A stretch of DNA of 64,000 nucleotides from an uncultured Armatimonadota bacterium (GCA_903910385.1 CAIVZM010000056.1:1-64000), one strand, 5' to 3'; numbered from the stretch's first letter, positions 30,092 through 39,378 are shown. The notes: generated from the sequence alone by a model not told the origin. Numbers and translations are program-made.

Positions 30092-30157
30092 CCCTTTTTC
30101 TCATTCCCTCATCGATTCGGGATGTAATGATTCTCCGGGCGGAGATGCGCAGGGAGA

Positions 30158-31225
30158 TTAAAGGGCGCGAATCGCCGCTTTGGCATCTGCGACAGTGTCA
30201 GGAGCCACCAGAATGCCCGTAGCTCCAGCGCCCAGCGCAAAGCGAAGACCTTCCAGATTCTCCGCCAGTGCGACATACAGCGGGGGTAGCCCAAAGAAAG
30301 CGCCAAGTTCCGTATCAGCTAGGCTGTCGATAGAGTTCAGGAGGACGGCGTCGAATGCAGGGAGGTCAGGCTCGGTCAGGTCGGAGACATTGGCGACCAG
30401 CGACGGTAGGGCAAGCGTTTCACCGGTTTCCGCATTCTCACGCGCCGTATCGAGGCGGCCTTCCAGATAGGCCCGGAAATCACCGGCGGATTGCGGCAGA
30501 GATTCGGGAGCAAATGCCAGACGCAACCGACAGTGTGCGGCAAGCCGGAAGTAGGTGGGCAGATCGGTCTCGCTGAAGTCGGCATACAGGACAACATCGC
30601 CGCCGCCCAGCGGGGCGAGCGCAGTAAGGAAATCCTGCTCTGCGGCGGCATCCCACCACGGGGCTAACAGGTCACCGAACGGCTCAATGGCTACGCCATC
30701 AACTCCTCCGGCAATCGCTTCCATCAACTCGCTACGATAGCTGATGGACGCCCATACCCTGACTTCATGCCCGGTCTGCGTGGTTGCCGCTGTGTGCTGG
30801 GAACCGATCAAAAAGCGTGGTCGTTCCTGTTCCGCCTGCAACGCGACAAGGAATTGCGGAGTGGGGTTCGGCCAGACAATTCCCTTTTCCGGGTCTGCTG
30901 CGATCAGGGCTCCTTCAAACGCAGTCGTCAAAATCCCCGGAACGCCGGTAATCATCGGGAGATTTAGTCCAGGCGGGATTTCTTCGTCCTTCTCTCCGAT
31001 AATGGCGGTCAATTCCAAACCCGGCGGTAGCGGTAAGGAAAGCGCATGAACGGCGCTGGAAGCGACAAGAGCGATACCGAGCGACTCTGCGCCTCGTCTG
31101 GTCAGGCGGAAAGCTTCTGTTAACAGGGAAGACGACAGAGTCAATCTGCCCTCGTTATCCGAGACGATGGCGACCCGGGCGTAGAATATCGCGCCGCCAT
31201 TTCCGCTTCCGCGCAGTTCTTCCAT
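30158..31225 (-). CDS. Degenerate PTS enzyme I / PEP-utilising-like protein
   Basis: A 355-residue protein I cannot assign firmly. Residues about 85-125 (GLNLPMITGVPGILTTAFEG ... DPEKGIVWPNP) read like the phosphohistidine swivelling domain of PEP-utilising enzymes, but the loop that carries the phosphorylated His (GGxTSH) is absent. What follows resembles the enzyme I TIM barrel: ASISYRSELMEAIAGGVDGVAIEP corresponds to 'AniG...A...GAdGiGL.RTE', and the end (GAGATGILVAPDTVADAKAAIRAL-type) to the closing 'LGv..lSv.p..i..vk..ir.l'. The RTE, PEP-binding Arg and catalytic Cys motifs are missing. It is probably a non-catalytic paralogue, perhaps a sensor or binding protein. Confidence 0.45.
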   Translation of the reverse strand: MEELRGSGNGGAIFYARVAIVSDNEGRLTLSSSLLTEAFRLTRRGAESLGIALVASSAVHALSLPLPPGLELTAIIGEKDEEIPPGLNLPMITGVPGILTTAFEGALIAADPEKGIVWPNPTPQFLVALQAEQERPRFLIGSQHTAATTQTGHEVRVWASISYRSELMEAIAGGVDGVAIEPFGDLLAPWWDAAAEQDFLTALAPLGGGDVVLYADFSETDLPTYFRLAAHCRLRLAFAPESLPQSAGDFRAYLEGRLDTARENAETGETLALPSLVANVSDLTEPDLPAFDAVLLNSIDSLADTELGAFFGLPPLYVALAENLEGLRFALGAGATGILVAPDTVADAKAAIRAL

Positions 31226-31237
31226 AGTTCCGTTTTC

Positions 31238-31289
31238 CTGAACGTCTTCGCTGAGGCGTTTTTCTGAACGTCTTCGTTGAGGCGTTTTT
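31238..31289. repeat. Tandem 26-bp direct repeat with hairpins
   Basis: Two adjacent 26-bp copies (31238-31263 and 31264-31289) differ at one base. Each starts CTGAACGTCTTCG and ends GAGGCGTTTTT. Each can fold as AACGTCT/AGGCGTT with a 6-nt loop. On the plus strand each is followed by T's like a small terminator, but the flanking genes lie on the minus strand. There the pair sits between the LptA-like stop and the enzyme I-like start. Confidence 0.6.
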
Positions 31290-31301
31290 CTAAGCTACTT
31301 T

Positions 31302-32177
31302 TTAAGGCGCCGGGGCGGGCGGGAGATTGCTGGGGCTGGGAGCGGAATCGTCCAGTTCATCCACGTTGGAAACCCCGCTGCCATTGATCGCTTTGAAGGG
31401 AATCTCCGCTCCCTCACGGTAGTTCAAGATCACTTTCGTCGCTTTTCCCTTATCGCCGTCCGTGGTCGTCCATTGAACGTTCTGATCCAGAGTGATGACT
31501 TCATTTTTGGTATCGATCAATATTTTGTCGGCGGTTACGGTGCGATTTTTCTGGCGGACGGTCAGGTTACCGGTCAGGATTCCCTTACCGGAGCGCCAGT
31601 TATAATCTCCCTTTTCACAGGTGATAGTCGCCGGTGAATCAAACTGCCGTCGTGCCGACCCCTGTGGCGCGTTCGCATCTTGTGGGCGCGGGCGGATAAT
31701 CATGACCAGACTTCCTCGCGCCTGCGCATCACGTGTGTTGAAGTAGACTGTCCCGGTGTTAGCGGTCAAATCGGCGTCATCCGTTTTGAGGTTGAATTTT
31801 CCGGGAGATGAGGCGATTTTGGTGGCGCGATTATACAACGCCTTCTCGGTGGTCAGATAGGCATCCGGGGAGCGAAACCAGACGGCGTACTGCATCATAA
31901 TAATTTCGCCCTGCGAGGTTATATGGTTTTCCGCATACCCATTTCCGTACTGCACTTTCCCCTTCACAGCGGACGGTGGCGCGGAAGAGGCGGGAGTCGT
32001 CGCAGACGATGTCACCACCGACGCGGAAAGAGGGGGCAATGATACTTTTAAAGGCGTTTGAGACGCTTTTGGAGTGGGACGTGGCGCCGGGGGGGATGGC
32101 GGTTGCGCCGCCAGCGTAGTGCACAGAGAAATGCCGCATACCCCGGCGATAGTCGCCGCACGAACGATTCTTCTCAT
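31302..32177 (-). CDS. LptA/OstA-like periplasmic protein
   Basis: A 291-residue exported protein: signal peptide (GVCGISLCTTLAAQ), a Pro/Ser/Ala-rich linker to about residue 70, then a repetitive beta domain (TTEKALYNRATKIASS, LTANTGTVYFNTRDAQARG, GILTGNLTVRQKNRTVTADK) like OstA/LptA bridge proteins that carry lipopolysaccharide across the periplasm. It overlaps the upstream LptC-like gene by 4 nt. The pair supports a diderm envelope. No LptB/F/G gene is in the window. Confidence 0.75.
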   Translation of the reverse strand: MRRIVRAATIAGVCGISLCTTLAAQPPSPPAPRPTPKASQTPLKVSLPPLSASVVTSSATTPASSAPPSAVKGKVQYGNGYAENHITSQGEIIMMQYAVWFRSPDAYLTTEKALYNRATKIASSPGKFNLKTDDADLTANTGTVYFNTRDAQARGSLVMIIRPRPQDANAPQGSARRQFDSPATITCEKGDYNWRSGKGILTGNLTVRQKNRTVTADKILIDTKNEVITLDQNVQWTTTDGDKGKATKVILNYREGAEIPFKAINGSGVSNVDELDDSAPSPSNLPPAPAP

Positions 32178-32815
32178 GGCGTCAAACCCTGCAAAGACGG
32201 CAAAGCTGACATCAAGCTATCGTTGGTATCGTCCAGTGTCGTCTCCCCGGTCATATTTTTTATCGAATAGTTCCACGTTTTGAGATCGATCTGCAATTGT
32301 TCCCCCTGAACAAAACTATCGCCGTAAGCTAACCGCACCCGGTCGGGGCAGGATACGGTTTTCGCTCCCACGTTCCATACCACCTGATTCGTCTCGAAAC
32401 GCACTTCCGGTACGGCGGACTGGGGATCACCCTTCAGTAGCGCTTTCAGATTGCCAGCGACCGTCAGGACTTTAGGCGGATCGACATAAGACGCCGTCGC
32501 CGCTGTCAGAGTCGCTCGCGTCACCCCCTCCCGGATAAGAACGGCATTGACATTACCAGAAAAATCCAGCCGGTCGCGCAGGCGAGACGAATCCAACCGA
32601 TCCGCCTTCAGTACCCATGCCGGTTGATTATCCTTTCGTCCGCGGATGGTCAGGCGTTCCAATCGCAGGTTGACATTGGGCGGGAGCATCTGACCGATGG
32701 CAGGAATTCCGGCAATGGTGCGGTAGCTCTGCGCATAGCGGAGCGCTATCGCCGTCCCCGCAACCAGCAGGACTGCGGCGCACCAGAGAAGAATTCGTTG
32801 AGCCTGTTCAGACAT
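32174..32815 (-). CDS. LptC-like inner-membrane-anchored protein
   Basis: A 213-residue protein with a single N-terminal membrane helix (ILLWCAAVLLVAGTAIAL) and a periplasmic beta domain: LERLTIRGRKDNQPAWVLKA, DFSGNVNAVLI, VRFETNQVVWNV. This organisation is that of LptC, which passes lipopolysaccharide from LptBFG to LptA. Gene order and the 4-nt overlap with the LptA-like gene agree. Sequence identity to characterised LptC cannot be judged by eye. Confidence 0.7.
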   Translation of the reverse strand: MSEQAQRILLWCAAVLLVAGTAIALRYAQSYRTIAGIPAIGQMLPPNVNLRLERLTIRGRKDNQPAWVLKADRLDSSRLRDRLDFSGNVNAVLIREGVTRATLTAATASYVDPPKVLTVAGNLKALLKGDPQSAVPEVRFETNQVVWNVGAKTVSCPDRVRLAYGDSFVQGEQLQIDLKTWNYSIKNMTGETTLDDTNDSLMSALPSLQGLTP

Positions 32816-32904
32816 AATATGTCAGCGTTTCGTTATTCCTTACGGAAATAGAAACATAATGTTCGCCGGAGACGAAAAAGAAACCGCTGGCGAAAAGAAA
32901 CAGC

Positions 32905-32940
32905 GACGCCCCCCGCCGCCAATGCGGTCGGGGGGCGTTC
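32905..32940 (-). terminator. Rho-independent terminator of the lipoprotein gene
   Basis: A GC-rich stem of about 14 bp (ACGCCCCCCG-CCGC pairing with GCGG-CGGGGGGCGT) with a 4-nt loop lies about 40 nt beyond the lipoprotein stop. On the minus strand it is followed by a T-rich stretch (GCTGTTTCTTTT). Confidence 0.6.
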
Positions 32941-32980
32941 TGGGCTGTACTCGGAATTTCCGATACTGTTGATTCAAGAC

Positions 32981-33502
32981 TCAGGGGAAAATCGGCGGCG
33001 GCGGCGCGCTACTGCTCGTAAACACGCTCACATTGCCGACATTATAATTCTGTGCGGCTTCCAGAGCCGGAATAGGCGCGCCCTGTGACCGAATGCGATA
33101 CGCTTGAGATCCGACCGTGCCGTAATCGTAGAGCGAAAGCGAACCGGAACCGGTGACTTTCAATGTTTGCGTCCCGATTCGGGAGGCGACGCGAATATTG
33201 AAAGCGCCATCCGCGCCGGTGGTGACCGGTGTGACGCTACCGTATTGCACGACTGCGCCCGGCAACGGTAACCCGTTAGCGGAATCGACGACTGTTCCCC
33301 GAACAAAGGCGTCATCCGCTCCGCCCGACGGATTACCGCCATTGTTACCCGGTGAAGAGGACGATGAACCGCCCCCGCACCCGGCGGCGACAAGAAGGAA
33401 CAGGGAAGCGATAAGCGCGGCTATAAATCCCAGGAAGCGACCGTTACGAGCGCCGCCGCCCGCCGCGCTCTTCCGGGCCTGTCCGCCGAAAGTCATAAAC
33501 AA
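32981..33502 (-). CDS. Lipoprotein with carboxypeptidase-regulatory-like domain
   Basis: A small predicted lipoprotein. The signal peptide ends in the lipobox LVAAGC, followed by GGGSSSSS and a Gly/Asn-rich linker. The remaining 115 residues (RGTVVDSANGLPLPGAVVQYG ... GADGAFNIRVASRIGTQTLKV) form a typical CarboxypepD_reg-like beta-sandwich. The TTG at 33502 is chosen because GAGGAGG lies 7 nt upstream; ATG 33496 and GTG 33535 are alternatives. It is surface or periplasmic, probably structural or binding. It is divergent from the next gene. Confidence 0.75.
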   Translation of the reverse strand: MFMTFGGQARKSAAGGGARNGRFLGFIAALIASLFLLVAAGCGGGSSSSSPGNNGGNPSGGADDAFVRGTVVDSANGLPLPGAVVQYGSVTPVTTGADGAFNIRVASRIGTQTLKVTGSGSLSLYDYGTVGSQAYRIRSQGAPIPALEAAQNYNVGNVSVFTSSSAPPPPIFP

Positions 33503-33731
33503 GTCAAATCCTCCTCGAAATACCGATGCCCCCACGCCAACTCGCCGCTTTTTCCGTTACTGTTTAGCGTCGGGACGGGGAACGAGGTCGCTCGATTATA
33601 CCGAAAACCATCTGCGCGACGCAACCGCCGCTGACGTTGCTAAGTTTAGACCAATGACTCGGTATTTCCTTCATTCAGAATGCGCCCTATGAAGGATAGT
33701 TCCCGGGCGGCGTCGAAACGGGAAAGGCTTT

Positions 33732-34442
33732 ATGACTATGAATGCACAAAATTATCGATGGGCGGCGGCTTTTGTTGTCGGGGCTTTCCTATGGAATGCC
33801 ATCGCGAACGTGGGAAACGCCATCCCGCCGCCGCCGTCGGATGTGCAAAAGACACTGAATGAAATCGGCGATCTCGAACTGATTCAATCGCTCAGCGCTC
33901 TCAAACTGACAGCGACACAGATTCAACGACTCAACAAACCGCTGAAGGAAATCCTCGCGGGCGGCGACGGACAGCGCAAAATGGATTATGAGGCGGTTCG
34001 ATCTATCGCTGCAGATGTCGCTAAAGCGCGGGAAGCGGCGCTGAATGGCGAACCCGTTCCGGCGGAAGTGACGGCGAAAGTGCAGAAAACGTCCGATGCG
34101 TCGAGCGCTCGTTACGAAGCGGTAAAGAAAAGCGCGGTGACCACCGTTACCGCCGCCGCGAGCGCTATCCTGACGGACACGCAAAAAGATGAAATCGTTA
34201 CACAGGTAACCAAGGCGCTCGGGCGTAAACCGATCCCGCGTGAGTTCGCCCGTAAACCCAATCTCGCGCCGCCGGATCAGGTGCGCGAACTGGCTCTCGC
34301 AATTTACGCCGAGCGACTCCTGATAATGGAACGCATCCCTGAAATCCTGAGCAAACTCAAACCCGCCCCGGAAACGGAAAAGAGCGGGACGAACAAGCCC
34401 GCAGACGCTCCCGAAAAAGCGACAAATGCAGGAATGCCGTGA
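33732..34442 (+). CDS. Exported helical protein of unknown function
   Basis: I do not recognise this 236-residue protein. A signal peptide (AAFVVGAFLWNAIANVGNA) is followed by a mostly helical, charged and Ala-rich chain with repeated KTLNEIGDLELIQSLSALKL and ILTDTQKDEIVTQVTKAL segments, then a Pro/Glu/Lys-rich tail (PAPETEKSGTNKPADAPEK). The 'LTxxQixrL...' spacing recalls periplasmic Spy/CpxP-like helical proteins, but this is only a resemblance. AAAGG lies 5 nt before the ATG. Its stop overlaps the MFS transporter start as GTGA, so the two are co-translated. Confidence 0.7.
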   Translation: MTMNAQNYRWAAAFVVGAFLWNAIANVGNAIPPPPSDVQKTLNEIGDLELIQSLSALKLTATQIQRLNKPLKEILAGGDGQRKMDYEAVRSIAADVAKAREAALNGEPVPAEVTAKVQKTSDASSARYEAVKKSAVTTVTAAASAILTDTQKDEIVTQVTKALGRKPIPREFARKPNLAPPDQVRELALAIYAERLLIMERIPEILSKLKPAPETEKSGTNKPADAPEKATNAGMP

Positions 34443-35770
34443 CCGCCGTAAACGCTGAGGAAAACGATCATCGTCCCCCGCATGCCAGATGGAACTTCCG
34501 AATGCTGGTGGGGGATGTCTCCTTTTTCTTTATCGGCATCTCCTTTCTGGATACCTCGACGGCGCTTCCTGCGGCAGTGAGCGACCTAGGCGGTAGCGCA
34601 ACCTATCTGGGTATCTTGCTTGCCGTGCGTCAGGCAGGGTACTTTCTCCCACAACTTTTCGTTGGGCATTATTTACGAGGCGCAAAACGCCTGTTGCCGT
34701 TTCTAGTGCAGGTCGCCTTCTGGGGACGTATCGGGTACTTTCCCGCCGCCGCCGCTTTTTATTTTTATGGCAAGACGAACCCCGCTCTGGCGCTGGCGGT
34801 GTTAATGATCGTTTACGCTATTTCCTGGATTGGCGATGGCATGGGCGGCGTTCCCTGGATGACCATCGTCGGCAGAGCGATTCCTGCCCGGGAGCGGGGA
34901 AAGATGTTCGCCTGGACGCAGGTCATCTCCGCCCTGAGCCGATTTGGCGTCGCTGCTGTCGTAGGAACTTTACTGGCGCAAAAATGGGTGGCTTTTCCTG
35001 GTAATATCGCCTTATTGACGCTTCTGTGCGCAATTGGTCTGATGATTTCCTGGGGGTTTCTTGCTTCTATACGGGAACCGCCCGCACCCACATCCGAAGA
35101 CGGCGAGGAAATAACGCACGAGGATGATTCCATCAGTATCGGCGAGTATATGCGCCGACTCCCTCTCAAATTCCGGGAACGCCCCGACTTTGCGTTACTG
35201 GCTGCCACCCAGGTTCTGGCGACGGCGTCCGGAGCCTGTATGCCGTTTCTGGTCACCTACGCCAGTAATGCGCGATTGCCTGATAATCTGCCTGCGACGC
35301 TGAATTTTCTCAGAGATGGCGGCCTGCCGGGAATATTTCTGGCGACACAGACTCTGGGCTTGTTGCTTTTCGCCGCTGTCTGGGGAAATATCAGTGACCG
35401 ACTGGGGCCGCGCACCGCACTACGCGGCGTTATGTGCCTCGGTTTGATGTGTCCTCTGCTGGCGCTGGCGGGCGGTCTTACCGGCGTCGGTTTGCCGCTG
35501 TTTCTGCTTGCCTATTTTTGCTATGGCGCAGCGCAGGATGGCTGGATCATGGTCACTAACTATCTGCTGGAGGCGGTGCCCAAACGCGAACAGTCCGTCT
35601 ATATCGGCCTGATGAACGCCGCCTCCGCGCCTTCGCTACTGTTTCCGTTCGCTGCGGGATTGATTGTTCGCTGGGTCAACGCGGAAATGATGTTCATTTC
35701 CGCCGCCGTTCTGCTTGCCGCAGGGTTTATCGCCGCATCGCGTCTGCCGGAAACGCGCCGAAAATCCTGA
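34439..35770 (+). CDS. MFS transporter
   Basis: A 443-residue inner-membrane protein of the major facilitator superfamily with about twelve hydrophobic segments; typical elements are GVPWMTIVGRAIPARERGKM after helix 4 and WGNISDRLGPRTALRG between helices 8 and 9. A charged central loop (EDGEEITHEDD) splits the halves. The GTG start overlaps the preceding stop. The substrate is unknown. The coupled helical exported protein could be its partner. Confidence 0.85.
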   Translation: MTAVNAEENDHRPPHARWNFRMLVGDVSFFFIGISFLDTSTALPAAVSDLGGSATYLGILLAVRQAGYFLPQLFVGHYLRGAKRLLPFLVQVAFWGRIGYFPAAAAFYFYGKTNPALALAVLMIVYAISWIGDGMGGVPWMTIVGRAIPARERGKMFAWTQVISALSRFGVAAVVGTLLAQKWVAFPGNIALLTLLCAIGLMISWGFLASIREPPAPTSEDGEEITHEDDSISIGEYMRRLPLKFRERPDFALLAATQVLATASGACMPFLVTYASNARLPDNLPATLNFLRDGGLPGIFLATQTLGLLLFAAVWGNISDRLGPRTALRGVMCLGLMCPLLALAGGLTGVGLPLFLLAYFCYGAAQDGWIMVTNYLLEAVPKREQSVYIGLMNAASAPSLLFPFAAGLIVRWVNAEMMFISAAVLLAAGFIAASRLPETRRKS

Positions 35771-35793
35771 TATACGATAAAATCATTATTAAG

Positions 35794-36861
35794 ATGATTT
35801 CCGACTCCTCCCTGAATTTTCTGAAAACCCTGCTCGCTACTCCGTCACCCTCCGGCTTTGAACGTGAGATTCGCGGCAAAATCGCCGACTACGTCGCTCC
35901 CTTCGCCGATACCGTGACAACGGATGCGCTGGGGAATCTGATCGCCTGCATCAACCCTTCCGGTTCTCCCCGGATTATGTTGCAGGGGCATATGGACGAA
36001 CTCGGAGTTATTATTGTCCATATATCGGATGATGGCTGTTGCTACTTCAAGCCTATCGGGGGATGGGATACTGCCGTTTTGATCGGACAGCGGGTGAGCG
36101 TTCACACAAGAGGTGGCATCATTTCGGGCGTTATCGGTCGTAAGCCCATCCACCTGATGACGGCGGACGAAAAGGGAAAGGGCGGCGATATTTACGATCT
36201 CTGGATCGATATTGGCGCCACCGGCGGAAAAGATGAAGTCAAGGCGGCGGGCGTCCGTGTCGGTGACCCAGCCACCATTGAGTATGGTATGACTCCCCTT
36301 CTCGGAGACCGCATCGCTGCACGCGCCCTGGATAACCGCATCGGCGCCTGGATTGTTATGGAGGCGCTCCGTCGTGTGAAGGAACGTCATCCATCGGCGG
36401 CGGTTTACGCTGTCGCGACGGTGCAGGAAGAAATCGGACTACGTGGGGCGGGCGTTTCCGCTTACGGCATCGCTCCGGATCTGGGAATCGCGGTGGACGT
36501 GACCTTCGCTTCGGATATGCCGGGTACGGACAAGCGTCGTGTCGGCGATATCAAGATCGGCGGCGGCCCAACCATCAGCCGGGGCGCGTTTTGCAATCGC
36601 CCGCTGGCAGATCGTCTCGAATCGATTGCCGAAGAACACGGTCTGCTCTTTCAGTATGAAGCAAGCCCCGGAAGTACAGGGACGGATGCCGATGCGATTC
36701 AGAATAGCCGCGCCGGAATTGCGACCGGTGTCGTAGGAATCCCGCTTCGCTATATGCATACCCCCTGTGAAATCATTTCGCTAACGGACGCCGATAATGC
36801 GGCGGAACTTCTGGCGTTGACCTGCGCTTCCCTTTCTATAAACGACGACTGGACGCCGTGA
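35794..36861 (+). CDS. M42-family metallo-aminopeptidase
   Basis: A 355-residue cytoplasmic dinuclear zinc/cobalt peptidase of the M42 (glutamyl aminopeptidase, FrvX/YsdC-like) family. Metal ligands are seen in QGHMDELG (His, Asp), RALDNRIGAW (bridging Asp), VQEEIGLRGAG (Glu pair: general base and ligand), AVDVTFASD (Asp) and RYMHTPCE (His). The N-terminal ATPSPSGFE segment is also typical. It trims N-terminal residues from peptides, and members often form 12-subunit tetrahedra. Its stop overlaps the lnt start (GTGA). Confidence 0.93.
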   Translation: MISDSSLNFLKTLLATPSPSGFEREIRGKIADYVAPFADTVTTDALGNLIACINPSGSPRIMLQGHMDELGVIIVHISDDGCCYFKPIGGWDTAVLIGQRVSVHTRGGIISGVIGRKPIHLMTADEKGKGGDIYDLWIDIGATGGKDEVKAAGVRVGDPATIEYGMTPLLGDRIAARALDNRIGAWIVMEALRRVKERHPSAAVYAVATVQEEIGLRGAGVSAYGIAPDLGIAVDVTFASDMPGTDKRRVGDIKIGGGPTISRGAFCNRPLADRLESIAEEHGLLFQYEASPGSTGTDADAIQNSRAGIATGVVGIPLRYMHTPCEIISLTDADNAAELLALTCASLSINDDWTP

Positions 36862-38438
36862 AATCTGTTTTGTCGCCCGGAATCGCTCTGGCGTTCATTT
36901 CCGGTGCGTTAGCGGCATCAAGTTTCGCTCCGCTCCGGTGGTGGTGGCTGGCATGGCTCGCTCTTGCACCATTATATGTCGCTCTGAATGTCGCAATGAA
37001 TGGGCAAGTTCGTATCTTGCGAAGCGCAGGTATCGGTTTTTCCTTTGGTCTTGGCTTGTTTCTGGTTGGGATGTACTGGATGACGGAAGTTGGCTTCTTT
37101 GCATGGCCGACCCTTTCTCTCATTCAGGCAGTCCCTTTCGCCCTGTTCGGTGCGGCGTTCGGTTTTCTGAACAAATCCAGCGAAGATCGTGCCGTTACCG
37201 GTGGGCTGGCATTCCTTTTGCGTCCTGTTCTGTTCGCTTCACTTTACGTCCTGCTGGAATGGGGGCGAACGCAGGGTAAATACGCCTTCCCCTGGTTCCC
37301 ATTAGCGGCGACTCAGGTCAGTGTCCCGGCTCTCCTGCAAATTATCTCTGTCACCGGGCAGTGGGGATTGACGTTCGCTATCGCTCTGTGCGGCGCTCTG
37401 GTCGGGGAGGCGCACTTACGCCGCTTCCTTGCCTGGTCGGCGGCGCTGCAACCGATGGCGATAGCGGTCGCTCTTTTCGCCCTGGTCGGTATTTTTGGTG
37501 AGGTGCGCTTATGGTGGGTTCGGGATTGGCTGAGAGATGAAAGTGATCAACCAGTTCTCCGGGTTGGTATCACCCAGTACGGTCAGGGAACCGGTGATGA
37601 TATCTTCGATGTGTATCAGCAATTGTCTCGTCGTCTGGTAACTGCCCCGGATTCCGAGCGATCGCCTGTCCTGATTCTATGGCCGGAAGGAGTCGCGCCA
37701 CCGGATATCAGGAACAACTTTTATCCCCGTGAGACGTTGACGCAGTTCGCCCGTTCGTCAAGAGTATCCCTACTGATAGGCAGTGACGCTCTAGACAACA
37801 GGGGGCGATACACCAGCGCTGTACTGATCGATGATCGTGGACAGATCGCCGGAAGATATGACAAGATACAACTCGTGCCCATGGGCGAGTTTTTTCTATT
37901 CCGTCCTCTGCTTAAAATGGTGACGGACAGATATATTCCGGAAGAAGACAAAGTTGCGGGCGATAAACCCGGAGTCCTGAATGTTCCCCGGTCACCGCTT
38001 CCCTCCGCCAGAGCGGGAACGATTATCTGCTATGAAAGCGCATTCCCCAACCGGGTACGCACTACGGTCGCCGCCGGGGCGCAATGTATCACGCTCATTA
38101 CTGACGATGAAACTTTTGGCACAACGGCAGGGCCGTATCAGCACGCCGATTTTGCAGTCTTGCGGGCGGTGGAAACCTATCGTTATCTGATCCGCGCCGC
38201 ACATACCGGCACATCGCGCATTATAGACCCGACAGGGAACATCATGAAATCACTGCCCCTGATGGAACGTGGCGTTCTGACCGGAGATATTATTCTGCGC
38301 GACGACATAACCTTTTATGTCCGATGGGGTGACTGGCTGGTATTCCTCTGCGGCGGCATGGTCGCCGCCGCAGTAATCTATCGCTTTTCCGGTAGGAAAA
38401 CCGGGTGGGCTACCCGCAATCCCGATCTTCCTGCCTGA
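36858..38438 (+). CDS. lnt: Apolipoprotein N-acyltransferase
   Basis: A 526-residue inner-membrane enzyme that N-acylates the terminal cysteine of lipoproteins. The N-terminal half has about seven hydrophobic segments (SSFAPLRWWWLAWLALAPL first, typical of Lnt). The periplasmic nitrilase domain has all three catalytic residues: Glu in LILWPEG, Lys in YDKIQLVPMGEFF and Cys in IICYESAFP. A last membrane helix (DWLVFLCGGMVAAAVIY) closes the protein. Its presence fits the diderm envelope and the several predicted lipoproteins in the window. Confidence 0.93.
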   Translation: MKSVLSPGIALAFISGALAASSFAPLRWWWLAWLALAPLYVALNVAMNGQVRILRSAGIGFSFGLGLFLVGMYWMTEVGFFAWPTLSLIQAVPFALFGAAFGFLNKSSEDRAVTGGLAFLLRPVLFASLYVLLEWGRTQGKYAFPWFPLAATQVSVPALLQIISVTGQWGLTFAIALCGALVGEAHLRRFLAWSAALQPMAIAVALFALVGIFGEVRLWWVRDWLRDESDQPVLRVGITQYGQGTGDDIFDVYQQLSRRLVTAPDSERSPVLILWPEGVAPPDIRNNFYPRETLTQFARSSRVSLLIGSDALDNRGRYTSAVLIDDRGQIAGRYDKIQLVPMGEFFLFRPLLKMVTDRYIPEEDKVAGDKPGVLNVPRSPLPSARAGTIICYESAFPNRVRTTVAAGAQCITLITDDETFGTTAGPYQHADFAVLRAVETYRYLIRAAHTGTSRIIDPTGNIMKSLPLMERGVLTGDIILRDDITFYVRWGDWLVFLCGGMVAAAVIYRFSGRKTGWATRNPDLPA

Positions 38439-38464
38439 CGATACTGTGGATGTGATCCGCAAAT

Positions 38465-39370
38465 CTATAACAGGCCGTACTCCGTCAGGGCGGATTTCAC
38501 GACCGTTTGCTCCAGTTCGCTCAGATCGACCAGAGGCAGGCGAACGCCGCCGCAGTTCTGACCTATAAGCGCAAGGGCATGCTTTACCGGGGCGGGAGAG
38601 GGCGCGGAGAAGATAGCGCGGGTCAATGGCAGGGTCTTCAGAAAAATCTGCGTTGCTTCCGAGGCGTTCCCCGAAAACCATGCCCGGTTCAATGCCGCAA
38701 AATCCGGGGAGACGACGTGAGAAATAACGGAGATGACCCCGCATCCTCCCAGAGCCAGCGTCGAGAGGTAACTGCCATCATCGCCGGAATAGATCAAGAA
38801 ATCGTCGCCAGTCAGACGGGCGATCTCGCCTATTTGCGCCATGTTACCTGACGCTTCTTTCGTCCCGATAATATTAGTGCAATCCGATGCGAGGCGAGCG
38901 GTGGTTGAGGCCTCGATGTTGGTGATGGTGCGACCCGGTACATTGTATAAAATGACCGGAAGCGGCGCGACCGCTTCCGCAATCGCGCGGAAATGCTGGT
39001 ACAACCCTTCCTGCGAGGGTTTATTGTAGTAAGGCGCAACGGAGAGAATGCCTCCTGCGCCCGCTTCCGCCGAACGGACGGCAAGTTCCACCACTTCCGC
39101 CGTATTGTTGCCGCCTGCTCCCGCAACCACTTTATCCCGTCCAATAGCGTGAACTATTGTGGAGACGAGTTGCACTTTTTCGTCCGCGGAAGTCGTCGGC
39201 GATTCGCCGGTTGTGCCGTTGATAACAAGAGCGTCATTTCCCTGCGAAAGCAACCACTGCGCCAATTCCGCCGCACGATCATATCGGATCGCGCCGGAAG
39301 CATCGAAGGGGGTTACCATCGCCGTCATAAGAGAACCAAAGTGGGCGTTTGCGCCCCGTAAAGTCGCCAT
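38465..39370 (-). CDS. dapA: 4-hydroxy-tetrahydrodipicolinate synthase
   Basis: A 301-residue cytoplasmic enzyme that condenses pyruvate with aspartate semialdehyde, the first step of the diaminopimelate/lysine branch. Motifs: NGTTGESPTTS (phosphate-loop-like strand), YNVPGRT with the catalytic Tyr, and the Schiff-base lysine in IIGTKEASGN. The usual length is kept. It lies 8 nt after asd and in the same cluster as dapB, so three pathway genes are together on the minus strand. Confidence 0.95.
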   Translation of the reverse strand: MATLRGANAHFGSLMTAMVTPFDASGAIRYDRAAELAQWLLSQGNDALVINGTTGESPTTSADEKVQLVSTIVHAIGRDKVVAGAGGNNTAEVVELAVRSAEAGAGGILSVAPYYNKPSQEGLYQHFRAIAEAVAPLPVILYNVPGRTITNIEASTTARLASDCTNIIGTKEASGNMAQIGEIARLTGDDFLIYSGDDGSYLSTLALGGCGVISVISHVVSPDFAALNRAWFSGNASEATQIFLKTLPLTRAIFSAPSPAPVKHALALIGQNCGGVRLPLVDLSELEQTVVKSALTEYGLL

Positions 39371-39378
39371 ATCTATTC

